Assembly (NCBI GenBank): GCA_964650385.1
Contig: CAZYTP010000023.1
Coordinates: forward strand, 1 to 32,163
Length of the DNA stretch: 32,163 nt
From: JAUSPI01 sp964650385
Lineage (GTDB): Bacteria; Desulfobacterota; Syntrophia; Syntrophales; JADFWA01
Direction of reading: 5' to 3'
The position numbers were made by a program, and so were the translations under genes. This document shows positions 24,340 through 32,163 of the stretch, piece after piece. Below the pieces are notes generated by a model. The model had not been told where the DNA came from and did no database searches. It worked only from the letters and a program-made list of their open reading frames with translations. Numbering within the stretch: position 1 is the stretch's first letter; every line of letters starts with the position of its first letter.

Positions 24340-27042
24340 TTAAGCAAGCGGTTTGCCCTTGTTGAGCCTTTCGTATATTCTTATATATTTGGCAACCATA
24401 TTCTGAAGATCGTGTTTTTCCCTCGTCTCCTCCATGATCCTCTTCATTTGTATCTCCCTTATTTTTTCAGGTTTTCTGTGGAATCGGACGCTTTTCTTAA
24501 GTCCATACCATAGCCCGTTTGGATTATAATCCCGGAACAGGAAACCATTCCCCACATCCTGAGGAGAACCATCAATTTTAAGTTTCAGTTCCCTTATCTT
24601 GTCATGATAGCCCCCAGTGTCACGATTGGTAGCCGTCGCCCCGAAAAGGTTTCCAATCTGGTCAATCTGACCGCACGGTTCATAAAGAGACGCCCCGAAA
24701 ACGTCGGATGCCGCCGCGTAACCAAGTATGGAAAGTTCTTCACTGAAGTGATGACATACTATTTTTCCCTTGGAAGCCCAGGCGATTTTTCCTAAGATAT
24801 CCTCATGGGTCCGTTCGTATCCTACACCGTCGGCTACGATAGCCATCTGCACATCACCGTGCGCTATGACGAATTTCAGGGCAATGTCTTCGAGCAGTTC
24901 AACACCTTTCTGTGCCGGATCAAGCCTTGAGGGCCAGTATAAAAGGATTGCATCGGGATTGACGTCGAGACCCGTTCTCTTCTGGAATTCCACAAGGTTT
25001 TTCTTTTTCGCGGCAATGATATCATCATTGGGTCCGTATTTCTCGACGAGATGATTACACCTCTCAGGATACATGCCGGGAGATGGGGCATTGATGATAG
25101 ACAGCGCAGAACCATGGTAATACTTTGCCTTCACCTCCTGTCTCACACTATTTGGAACAATATGCCTGTCTGAAAAATAATCGTTGACAACTTCTTCAAG
25201 AAATCTCTGCCCGACAAAATTAATTAACGTAGCATTCTTGATCGCAGTGGCCTGACAGTCGATGGATCTCGTTCCATTTTCATCGGAAAAGTAAAGGTGT
25301 TCCAACAGCTCATTCAAATTTATGCCAAGAAGCATATCAAGAGGTACGTGGCCGGTAAAAATATTATGAACCGTGTGCAGTAGCGGAAAGCCCCTCGATC
25401 TTGCATAAGCGGCAATAACTCCACCTGCCATCCAGTCGTGGCTGTGTAAAATAAGTTTTCCATGGCTTTTCGCCCTGACCGTTTTTATAATATGATTCAC
25501 AACTTCTTTCTGGAATTCAGCAGCATTCAATCCAGGGTTTCCGGAGTATGCACCGGGTAAATCAGTGAAGACTGATGAGGTGACGAGATGTACCTTATCG
25601 GGATCAACTGCATACCTGATTTCCCGCCACTGTTTTTCGTCAAGATGGCTTTCCCTTTGAAATCTTTTCTTCAAGTTCATCGTTGCCAGGTGACAATCGA
25701 TACCACGCTCCGTAAGCCCTTCAGATAATGCGGTTATTACTTCTCCCAGCCCTCCGCTCTTGCCCGATATGAATTTTGCTAAAAGCCCCATGTCTTCCGG
25801 TAATCGTCCGGTTTCCGGAGCTATGATAAGCACTGCCGTTCTTTCACCCTTCTTCAGAATTTCAAATCTCTTAACGTCGGTTTCAAGATAATCTACTTTA
25901 CGCGTTATGATACGGGCAGCCTGTGTTACGGAACCCCCATAGGGATTTAAATAGAAATGAACCTTACGGTCTTCACCCATCCGTTCATGGAGGAAATATA
26001 CATGATCGGAGGTTGTCATGTGTCGCCACTTCTTTAATAGTTCTCCCCCCGCTCTTTTAACGTCACCTTCAAGATTCTCAATATCTTTAAATAATTCGTA
26101 CTGGGTGAGCGTACCAAGCCATCCGAATGTATCCCTGCGGACATTGGCTCGGTCGGAAATTTCCTTGCCGTGAATATCCAGAATTGGGCAATCAACATCC
26201 CTGAAACGCTCTGCCATCTCAGATGGATTGGCCAGGATGATACCGGGATGTCTCGCCAGCGCTTCGGGCAGACCCCTCCAGAATTCAAAGATTCCCTTAT
26301 TCCTCCCGATGCGATCCCCCATGTGCTCTAAATAGAAACCGAGCATAACGCTGTCACCCTCAATTTTAGCTATATTTGCCGCATACTGTTCGGGTGAAAC
26401 GGGGTTACGGGAAAAACGACAGGCAATATCATCACTGAGATCGCTGTTCCTCGGAATGACTATAAGGTTATTACCCTTGGCACGGAAGACGGTGTCGGAT
26501 GGGATGGGATGTTTTTCGTTGGCAAACATGTCCTCTCTCATCTCGCAGAGAACGGACTGATAACCCATGTCTGCAATGGCTTCGGCAATAGTGTTATTGT
26601 ATATGAGATCCGTATTCCTGAAAGATGTGGGTACGACTTCAAACAGAGCCCTCATCTTATCCCCGTGAAGAGAAACCTGATCCCGGAATTCCTGCAGTTT
26701 CGGATTTGCAAAAAGACTGACAAGAGAATGATAATATGTTTCATCCAGAAACTCGATCTGGTTTCCTTCATTACCGGCATTCAGTAGTTTCTGTAACGCC
26801 TCTACGACTTCCGGCTTGTAAAGCTCGGCCTGCTCCAAAAATGTCCCGGACAGACCAAGCGTAATCTTAAAACCGGGATTTTCGGATATGAGTTCATCCA
26901 TCATACCGATGGCAGGCAAATAGCACTTTTCTGCAACCTCCAGAAAGGTTTTTCCGTTCATTTCCTCCCAGAAAAATTTGTCTCTTTCCGGATGCAGTCT
27001 GAAAGGCTGATGTAGCTGAAAATATATAGTTAGTACGGGCAT
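24340..27042 (-). CDS. GH57 glycosidase - GT5 glycogen synthase fusion
   Basis: A 900-aa chain joining two carbohydrate-active domains. Residues 1 to about 400 are GH57: LHQPFR (10-15), GLSGTFLEQ (63-71), EFLDETYYHSL (97-107, with E101 the candidate nucleophile), then FRNTDLIYNN and YLEHMGDR. Residues about 410-900 are GT5: GKSGGLGEV (about 425), HSHDWMAGG, HTVHNIFTG, WPSRLDPAQKG and YEPCGQIDQIG. Both halves keep their signature residues, so a two-activity enzyme (glucan hydrolysis or transfer plus glucosyl transfer) is plausible. The GT5 half resembles the free glycogen synthase at 15259, including the insertion before KxGGL. I prefer the ATG at 27042 (GGAAAG upstream) over 27057. It is the most upstream gene of the cluster. 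Confidence 0.9.
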   Translation of the reverse strand: MPVLTIYFQLHQPFRLHPERDKFFWEEMNGKTFLEVAEKCYLPAIGMMDELISENPGFKITLGLSGTFLEQAELYKPEVVEALQKLLNAGNEGNQIEFLDETYYHSLVSLFANPKLQEFRDQVSLHGDKMRALFEVVPTSFRNTDLIYNNTIAEAIADMGYQSVLCEMREDMFANEKHPIPSDTVFRAKGNNLIVIPRNSDLSDDIACRFSRNPVSPEQYAANIAKIEGDSVMLGFYLEHMGDRIGRNKGIFEFWRGLPEALARHPGIILANPSEMAERFRDVDCPILDIHGKEISDRANVRRDTFGWLGTLTQYELFKDIENLEGDVKRAGGELLKKWRHMTTSDHVYFLHERMGEDRKVHFYLNPYGGSVTQAARIITRKVDYLETDVKRFEILKKGERTAVLIIAPETGRLPEDMGLLAKFISGKSGGLGEVITALSEGLTERGIDCHLATMNLKKRFQRESHLDEKQWREIRYAVDPDKVHLVTSSVFTDLPGAYSGNPGLNAAEFQKEVVNHIIKTVRAKSHGKLILHSHDWMAGGVIAAYARSRGFPLLHTVHNIFTGHVPLDMLLGINLNELLEHLYFSDENGTRSIDCQATAIKNATLINFVGQRFLEEVVNDYFSDRHIVPNSVRQEVKAKYYHGSALSIINAPSPGMYPERCNHLVEKYGPNDDIIAAKKKNLVEFQKRTGLDVNPDAILLYWPSRLDPAQKGVELLEDIALKFVIAHGDVQMAIVADGVGYERTHEDILGKIAWASKGKIVCHHFSEELSILGYAAASDVFGASLYEPCGQIDQIGNLFGATATNRDTGGYHDKIRELKLKIDGSPQDVGNGFLFRDYNPNGLWYGLKKSVRFHRKPEKIREIQMKRIMEETREKHDLQNMVAKYIRIYERLNKGKPLA

Positions 27043-27059
27043 TGTATTTCTTTCCATTT

Positions 27060-27101
27060 ATTATATGCTATTAATTTAGCAATTAATTGTTGAATTTACA
27101 A
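27060..27101 (-). promoter_or_regulatory. Possible promoter of the GH57-GT5 gene
   Basis: Minus-strand TTGTAA (27101-27096), 17-bp spacer, TAAATT (27078-27073). A perfect TATAAT at 27065-27060 lacks a -35. AT-rich context makes both uncertain. Confidence 0.3.
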
Positions 27102-27131
27102 GGACTTGTTATTTCTGTTCCCCAGGATTTA

Positions 27132-27184
27132 TTGACCGGGAGAGCATCCCGCAAGCCCCGCCCTGTGGGCGAGAAGCTTCACAA
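27132..27184 (+). repeat. Palindromic repeat, short copy
   Basis: Begins TTGACCGGGAG, contains CGCAAGCCCCGCC, then CCTGTGGGCG and ends GCTTCACAA: the ends of the 114-bp copy at 12817-12930 with its interior missing, as if the two hairpins there had recombined. In the remaining gap to 27413 I see no supportable gene or signal. Confidence 0.7.
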
Positions 27185-27413
27185 AAAGTGTTTTCATGCC
27201 CGCTCGAAGGAATATTTCACCAAAGGAACGTAAAAGTGAGACCATTTGCCAATGTCTCAGCATTATGATTTTTCAAGGAAATTTGTGCAATCAAGAGAGA
27301 TGCTGTGAGGGATTATACAGTCGAAGATCGTTTTATGCGTCGAGATAATTACCAATACGTTTATTGAAAATTTCTTGAAAACCGTTCTGCCTTCAGGACA
27401 TCACGTCCATCAC

Positions 27414-27596
27414 TTATTCTTTAATGCAATCGTTTCTCCACAAACAATTGTGTTCTTCACATACGTCTTTTGTCTCGTAACACGGGATATATCCTTCCAT
27501 TGATTGAATATCTCTAATGATATCGCGTTTGGAACGACCTATGCGTGTATCAACTCCCCATTCTTTTGCAATTTCTCGCACTTTTTGCATTTTCAT
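27414..27596 (-). CDS. Small SAP/Rho-N-domain protein with Cys-rich tail
   Basis: A 60-aa protein. Residues 1-35 (VREIAKEWGVDTRIGRSKRDIIRDIQSMEG) match the short helix-extended-helix of SAP/Rho N-terminal domains, which bind nucleic acid. The tail (YIPCYETKDVCEEHNCLWRNDC) has four cysteines that could bind metal. Similar small proteins are common in Deltaproteobacteria but have no known role. The start is supported by GGAGG nine bases before the ATG. Confidence 0.75.
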   Translation of the reverse strand: MKMQKVREIAKEWGVDTRIGRSKRDIIRDIQSMEGYIPCYETKDVCEEHNCLWRNDCIKE

Positions 27597-27701
27597 TTTA
27601 GTGATCCTCCATCAAAATTGTACTTAGTTATTTGATTGTAGTCAGTATGGCTTGACCAGAAAATTTTAAAAAACACTGTGGCAACCAACCAGGATTTCAC
27701 T

Positions 27702-28124
27702 TTACCGGGAAGGGGCATGATAAAGGTCCTCCCCTCCTATTCGACCCCTTAATTCTTTTAGTCTTTGGCGTTTTTCTCTTGTTTCCTGACAAGCAATACA
27801 GAATCTTGTAGTAGGCCTTGCCATGAGGCGTTTTTCCGGGATCTCCTCCTCGCAATCTGAGCAGACCCCATAGGTTCCATTATCGATGCGGGTTAGGGCA
27901 TTTTTCAATTCTTTGATCATGATATCATATCTTACCTTGAAAGTGAAACACCGTCTCCTTTCAATTTCAACGGTTGCCTGGTCAATAATATCAACAGGCT
28001 GATCTACAGGCTCAGATAATTCTTCCTTAAATTTTGGGTCGTTGATGTATTCCGCCAACTCATCTGTAATGAGCTTCTTAAAGAATTCAAGTCGTTGAAG
28101 GAATTGGCACATATCTGTCAGCAT
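27702..28124 (-). CDS. TraR/DksA-family C4 zinc-finger protein with altered 5' end
   Basis: A 140-aa protein with the family's helical hairpin (LEFFKKLITDEL to LKNALTRIDNGTYG) and a C4 zinc finger CSDC-x17-CIAC followed by a basic tail. Family members act on RNA polymerase through its secondary channel together with or without ppGpp; the acidic DxxDxA tip of true DksA is not obvious here. The first ~8 codons (from the ATG at 28124, MLTDMCQF) coincide with out-of-frame CBM48-gene sequence at 28098-28168, so the natural start has probably been replaced. No good ribosome binding site precedes 28124. Whether it is still expressed is unclear. Confidence 0.7.
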   Translation of the reverse strand: MLTDMCQFLQRLEFFKKLITDELAEYINDPKFKEELSEPVDQPVDIIDQATVEIERRRCFTFKVRYDIMIKELKNALTRIDNGTYGVCSDCEEEIPEKRLMARPTTRFCIACQETREKRQRLKELRGRIGGEDLYHAPSR

Positions 28125-28168
28125 TCAAAGTATTTTCCCATTTTGCCCCATCAATCAGATAACGAAAT
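28098..28168 (-). pseudogene. CBM48 gene fragment
   Basis: The minus strand encodes FRYLIDGAKWENTLNADRY and then VPIP, closely matching FRYLIDETQWENALNADRY of the CBM48 gene at 31879 in both protein and DNA. Similarity starts and stops abruptly at the coordinates given. The frame ends 12 bases on, inside the dksA-like gene. Confidence 0.7.
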
Positions 28169-28262
28169 GGTGCGTTTTTCTATCCTTCGATAAAATGAAT
28201 TCGACTGATCAAAGAAAAACAATAAGTTGGTTGAATTTTAAATTATTAAGACAAACAAACAA

Positions 28263-28330
28263 ATGGGGTGAACACCTTATTTTCTGACAAGAAATACAGT
28301 ATTTTGAAGTGCGGGATCGGGTATGAGATT
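28263..28330 (-). pseudogene. DksA/TraR zinc-finger fragment
   Basis: The minus strand encodes TRSRTSKYCISCQKI, matching ARPTTRFCIACQET of the dksA-like gene at 27702; the DNA is also visibly similar. The first Cys pair and the helical part are absent, so this is a remnant. Confidence 0.5.
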
Positions 28331-28487
28331 TAGAGTTCTTTTTACAAAAAAAGAGGTTGCCGATTATCTCTGTATCAGTGTAAAAACTGTGGAGAAACAT
28401 CGATCCAATCTTATGAAGAAGTTAGACCTCCACACCGCCTCGGCCTTGATGGCCTTTGCTATAGAGAAAGGATTGGTCACTAAGTAG
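28323..28487 (+). pseudogene. LuxR/NarL-type HTH fragment
   Basis: A 54-codon frame ends KEVADYLCISVKTVEKHRSN, then LMKKLDLHTASALMAFAIEKG: the recognition helix and last helix of a GerE/LuxR DNA-binding domain. The receiver domain and first HTH helix are missing. It converges on the histidine kinase, ending three bases from that gene's stop, and may be what is left of its response regulator. Confidence 0.7.
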
Positions 28488-28490
28488 CAA

Positions 28491-30569
28491 TCATTCCTCG
28501 ACACGCCATGACGCCCGAACGGTGGTCCCAACTTCCCCCGAGGACTCGATATCAAAAGACCCGCCTGAATGTCCCGTTCGCTCTTTCATGCTAACAAGAC
28601 CCAATCTTCTTTTGGAGCCGTTTCTGGAGAGAACATCCTTTATCTCTACATCGAATCCCTTGCCGTTATCTTTGATGAATACCTCTATAATGTCCTCTAT
28701 CTTCTTCAGAGAGACGCAAACGATATCTGCCTTGCTGTGTTTGGCAACATTATTCAGGGCTTCCTGCAAGATTCTGTAGATTACGATCTTTAAAAAGTCA
28801 GGTACTTCATTTTCCTGAACATCGATCTGTTTTTCGATACGAATGCCCGGATAAATTGTCTGAAATTCACGACTAAACCAGGAAATCGTGGCCAGGATTC
28901 CAAAATCATCCAGGATGGATGGCCACAGATCTGCACAAATCGTGCGGACTTCTTCAATGCCGTTTTGAACAACGGGGACGAGATGTTCTAACGATTCTGC
29001 GAAGATTGATTCGGCGGAAACCTCCCTCACTTCATTCACGGCTCTCTCCACACCAAATTTGACGGTAGTCAGGATTTGTCCGATGCTGTCATGGAGCTCT
29101 TGCGCGATGCGTTTCCTTTCATCTTCCTGTACCGTCAATAGCTGGGATGAGAGAAACCGGAGTTGATTTTCCGACTCCCGTAATGCGTCTTCCACTTTCT
29201 TGCGCTCGGTGACATCCCGGACGGATTCGATAGCGCCGATGACATTTCTCATGGAGTCATATATCGGGCTTGCCTTGCCCCACAGGAATAAATTTTGTCC
29301 TTTAACGAAGGGAACACCCGTTTCGGCGATGAGGAGATCTTTTTCCTTGTGAATAAAAAAGTATTTTTCTTCTATTTCTTCGTCAGCTTTAAACACAAGA
29401 TCTATCAGGATAGGTCTTCTTTCTCCGTAAAACGGGATGGCATATTCTAAGTCTCCTTTGCCCAGCATCTCTTTGGCCTTAATCCCTGTCATTTCTTCAA
29501 TTGCCCTGTTCCAGACAATGACCCTGCCTTCGAGGTCAATAGCAAAAGTAGCGTCAGGCAGAAAGTTGATGAAATCGGCCAATTGACGTTCCGAGTTTCT
29601 GAGTGCTTCCTCCGCCTTCCCGCGCTCTCCTATCTCTTTCATCAGTTGCTCGTTTTTCATTAAGAGCTCGGCAGTGCGCTCTTTTACGCGCTGTTCCAGT
29701 ATGAGATGAGACTTCTGCAATGCCTCTTCCGTTCGCTTGAGCTTGGTAATGTCCCGTCCCCCCGACTGATACTCGATGAATTTTCCTTCATTATTAAATA
29801 TCGCTCTATTAATCCATTGCTGCCAGCCGATCTCACCGTTTGGAAGAATGACCTGATGTTCAGAAGTGGCAACAGGGTTATCTTGAGTAAGCACTGACAG
29901 ACCCTTTTTTACCACTACATGATCTTCTTCCGGAATTAGGGACATAAAACTGCGACCGATCAACTCCTCTCTTTTTTTCCCAAAATAGCGGCAGTAAGCA
30001 TCATTTACGAAGGTGAGTATCCCTCCTGGCAGAAAACGACAGATCATTTCGGTCTGATCTTCGACGATGTGACGATAACGCGCCTCGCTCTTCTTCAGCG
30101 TATCTTCGGCCAGTTTTCGCTCGGTGATATCCAGTGTGAGTTCGATCCCACCTACAACATCGCCATTGGAGTCTCGAACCGGGCAGCCATTTATGAACCA
30201 AACCCTTCCGTCCGGTGTTATCTTCTCCACTTCCTGCTGCTGACCCGTCATTATGGCTTTCAAAACCGGGCAGTCCGGACAGGGGTCAGTGCGCTGTGCC
30301 CATATCTCATAACAATGGCGTCCCACAAGTTCCTCAAGTGTCAAATCTACTGATTCACATGCAGACCGGTTTGCCCATAGAATCTTCATTTCTGTGCTTT
30401 GGTATATTACGTGTTCCATCAAACTGTTTAGAATTGTCTCCTTCGAAACAACAACAAAGTCTTCCGCTTCCTTGCGCCTGACTTCTAAAGCTTCCATTTC
30501 AGCAAACCGCCGGCGCAATTCAACCAGCTCATTTATGAGTTGATCTTTGGTTTTTTCTTCATCTTTCAC
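28491..30569 (-). CDS. PAS-domain histidine kinase, NarX/HisKA_3 type
   Basis: A 692-aa soluble sensor kinase (no membrane segment). After a coiled coil (DQLINELVELRRRFAEME) come three PAS domains: about 35-150 (with CPDCP), 150-275 and 320-450, the first two ending in DITERK/DITKLK motifs. HisKA_3 follows with the phospho-acceptor H493 in ELHDSIGQ, then an HATPase domain (EALNNVAKHSKAD, DNGKGF, GLVSMKERT, GTTVRASW). Such kinases pass phosphate to LuxR-type response regulators; only a fragment of one is present, convergent at 28323. The start is the GTG at 30569, with GGAGG seven bases upstream; an upstream in-frame codon at 30707 would add 46 unlikely residues. Confidence 0.9.
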   Translation of the reverse strand: MKDEEKTKDQLINELVELRRRFAEMEALEVRRKEAEDFVVVSKETILNSLMEHVIYQSTEMKILWANRSACESVDLTLEELVGRHCYEIWAQRTDPCPDCPVLKAIMTGQQQEVEKITPDGRVWFINGCPVRDSNGDVVGGIELTLDITERKLAEDTLKKSEARYRHIVEDQTEMICRFLPGGILTFVNDAYCRYFGKKREELIGRSFMSLIPEEDHVVVKKGLSVLTQDNPVATSEHQVILPNGEIGWQQWINRAIFNNEGKFIEYQSGGRDITKLKRTEEALQKSHLILEQRVKERTAELLMKNEQLMKEIGERGKAEEALRNSERQLADFINFLPDATFAIDLEGRVIVWNRAIEEMTGIKAKEMLGKGDLEYAIPFYGERRPILIDLVFKADEEIEEKYFFIHKEKDLLIAETGVPFVKGQNLFLWGKASPIYDSMRNVIGAIESVRDVTERKKVEDALRESENQLRFLSSQLLTVQEDERKRIAQELHDSIGQILTTVKFGVERAVNEVREVSAESIFAESLEHLVPVVQNGIEEVRTICADLWPSILDDFGILATISWFSREFQTIYPGIRIEKQIDVQENEVPDFLKIVIYRILQEALNNVAKHSKADIVCVSLKKIEDIIEVFIKDNGKGFDVEIKDVLSRNGSKRRLGLVSMKERTGHSGGSFDIESSGEVGTTVRASWRVEE

Positions 30570-30810
30570 TTTTTTGCCTCCAAGACGAAAATGGCAATCC
30601 GAATTTGTGTTTTTACTGCGTTTTCTAAAGTATCGTAAAATGCTTTGATTCTCAAGGGCTGTTTGATCCATTTGAAGAATAGTTCTGGTAATTGGGGACG
30701 GGCACACATTTCTCTCTCCGCCATTTTATGAAAACATATTAAGGAAACCCTTCTTAAGATGCCACGTTCTGCGGGCAGGGTGGGGGAGTGGATCATCGGT
30801 TGATTAAAGT

Positions 30811-30887
30811 GCGCCCACAGCTCAGTTGGATAGAGCGTCGGACTATGAATCCAAAGGTCGAAGGTTCAAATCCTTCTGGGCGTGCCA
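30811..30887 (+). tRNA. tRNA-like gene, Arg-type body with anticodon ATG
   Basis: A 77-nt cloverleaf with encoded CCA: acceptor GCGCCCA/TGGGCGT, D stem GCTC/GAGC, anticodon loop CTATGAA, T arm GAAGG-TTCAAAT-CCTTC, discriminator G. The body resembles bacterial tRNA-Arg(TCT). Anticodon bases 30845-30847 read ATG, which would pair with the His codon CAU, while G73 and the missing G-1/C73 pair argue against histidine identity. The anticodon stem has a C-A mismatch (30839/30853). It is either a degenerate tRNA or a decoding oddity. Confidence 0.8.
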
Positions 30888-31003
30888 AAAAAATCAAAAG
30901 GTTGACAAGGGGGTCTTCTGTCCATTCCAGTTCCAGGTGACCAAATTTAGAAAGGTTTTTTCAGGAAGTAACGTTGCAGTGTAATTATGTCAAGAGCTTT
31001 GGC

Positions 31004-31838
31004 CTATCCTCTGGCCAACCTGGCCATCGCTTCAGCAGCTAACTGAACATTAGTTTTTTCATGTGATTTCTCACTTTCCTCTAATATTCCGATCACACAA
31101 TCAGCTGTTTCTTTTACCTTTTTAGATAGCTTTAGCAATTTATTCTCTTTGGGTAAAAAGGGGATCGATAAGCCTTGATATAAATGATTTGTCGAATCTA
31201 TAAATTCTGTAAGGGTGTTGATGAACTTTGGTAGCGTGGCGAAAAACCGGCTGTTTCCTGCAAAGTTAACAGTTGCCTTTTCATAAAATTCAGACCAGGA
31301 ATTGCCAAACTCCTCTGGTGAGCTTATCTTGCCCTTCTTTAATGTACCGTAGGAAAACCAATAAATTTCCCTCAACGACTTTCCTATCCCTTGAGCAAGA
31401 CTGAGTGATAATTCAAACCAGGAGGCCAATAGATCGAAGTGCTTACTTGCCCAGTCCGTTAAGGCAGCTACCACATACTTATTATACGGGATCAAAGCGG
31501 AGAGCGGTTCAAGAAGTTCACCTATTGCTTCTTTGGATGTTTCTCCAATAAGTATTTAACCTTTTCTTAAAAGCATTCAAATATCCATTATCTGTAACGA
31601 GCATGTCTGAAAAATTCCTGCTATCATTCATAAGTGATACGGTTGAATAAGTAATTATTTTTATGTAGGAACCACAAAATGTCTGGAAGATTTTTTTAGC
31701 CTGTTTTTGTTCCTCGGGAAAAGTATTCGCAAATTGTTGAATCCCCTTTTCTATTTCCTCTATGCCTTTGAGCGCCTCCTTAAAAGGTGTGCTTTTTAAC
31801 GAAAATGACAACTTTGGCGCGTTTTCGGACAACCTCAT
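31004..31838 (-). pseudogene. Frameshifted helical protein, possibly PhaE-like
   Basis: Two frames on the minus strand join near 31545: the first (MRLSENAPKLSFS... to KKRLNTY) stops at 31518, the second reads IGETSKEAIGELLEPLSAL and on to 31004. Removing one T from ACTTATTGG gives a continuous ~278-residue helical protein. Its later half (SWSEFYEK, HLYQGLSIPFLPKENKLLKL) has the look of PhaE-type polyhydroxyalkanoate synthase subunits or phasins, but the match is weak. It begins just past the CBM48 stop at 31879; a TTG at 31889 would even overlap it. Pseudogene, sequencing error and slippage are all possible. Confidence 0.5.
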
Positions 31839-31878
31839 AGAGATGTGCCTTGTGCCTACTTTTAAGTCTTGTATGTGT

Positions 31879-32163
31879 TTAAAGAACAATTACCGAATTC
31901 TCACCATCCCCATAAGGAATTGGCGCATATCTGTCGGCATTCAAAGCATTTTCCCACTGTGTCTCATCGATCAGATAACGAAACTGATATTCTCTTCCCT
32001 GTTCAAGATCGATGGTTACAGTAAATGCACCGTTTTTCAGTTTTTTCATAGGAGTAGCTTTGACATCCCAATCGTTAAATTCACCAACAATGTGGGCTGT
32101 AACGGCAGATTCAGCCACTTCCCCCTCCAATCCAAAAGTGACCTTGCATACGGGTCTGCTTTT
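31879..32163 (-). CDS. CBM48 glycogen-binding protein, 5' end beyond window
   Basis: An open frame from the right edge (KSRPVCKVTFGLEGE...) to a stop at 31879. It has VGEFNDWD, ATPMKKLKNGAFTVTIDL and YQFRYLIDETQWENALNADRY, nearly the same as the CBM48 protein at 19432, and no other domain in view. The start codon lies outside the window. It is directly upstream of the frameshifted gene at 31004, with which it may have been co-transcribed. Confidence 0.85.
   Translation of the reverse strand, partial: KSRPVCKVTFGLEGEVAESAVTAHIVGEFNDWDVKATPMKKLKNGAFTVTIDLEQGREYQFRYLIDETQWENALNADRYAPIPYGDGENSVIVL

Noticed and set aside
27197..27349. 50-codon plus-strand frame with several cysteines
   Set aside because: No ribosome binding site, no family likeness, and odd composition; treated as non-coding.

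Overview
The window looks like a chromosomal segment from an anaerobic deltaproteobacterial (Desulfobacterota-like) genome. This is inferred from the two-cistron RdgC, the small SAP/Rho-N protein, the TraR/DksA-like C4 zinc-finger protein, an ethylbenzene-dehydrogenase-type haem protein and a large glycogen cluster. No species can be named from sequence alone.

Left part (1-7.9 kb, AT-rich, accessory). A frameshifted small gene runs off the left edge. An orphan terminator follows. Next is a tight plus-strand cassette: a helical protein of unknown function, an HExxH metallopeptidase-like protein, and a dCTP-deaminase/dUTPase-fold protein, trailed by a broken small ORF. Directly downstream is an Eco57I-like adenine DNA methyltransferase abutting a PD-(D/E)xK nuclease, a compact restriction-modification pair. 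Together this reads as a defence island. The metallopeptidase + Dcd-like cassette is the best candidate for an undescribed system.

Middle (7.9-13.2 kb, minus strand). RdgC is present as two adjacent cistrons. Next comes an operon of an exported EB_dh-type haem protein followed by a CopA-type copper ATPase, with a good sigma70-type promoter far upstream.

Glycogen cluster (13.2-27.1 kb, all minus strand). In transcription order: a GH57-GT5 fusion, a 1429-aa two-domain debranching enzyme, a stand-alone CBM48 protein, alpha-glucan phosphorylase, GT5 glycogen synthase and a eukaryotic-type branching enzyme. The set covers chain elongation, branching, phosphorolysis and debranching; no GlgC (ADP-glucose pyrophosphorylase) is in the window. 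Strong promoter-like sequences precede the debranching enzyme (with a palindromic operator-like site) and the CBM48 gene (with a tetranucleotide repeat at the predicted start of transcription). Two related palindromic repeats lie in direct orientation on either side of the cluster.

Right part (27.1-32.2 kb). A SAP/Rho-N-like small protein and a DksA-like gene are followed by a stretch packed with gene fragments (CBM48, a DksA zinc finger, a LuxR-type HTH). The 5' end of the dksA-like gene itself appears to be made of out-of-frame CBM48 sequence. Then come a three-PAS NarX-type histidine kinase, a tRNA-like gene with an odd anticodon (ATG in an arginine-tRNA-like body), a frameshifted helical, possibly PhaE-like gene, and another CBM48 gene cut by the right edge.
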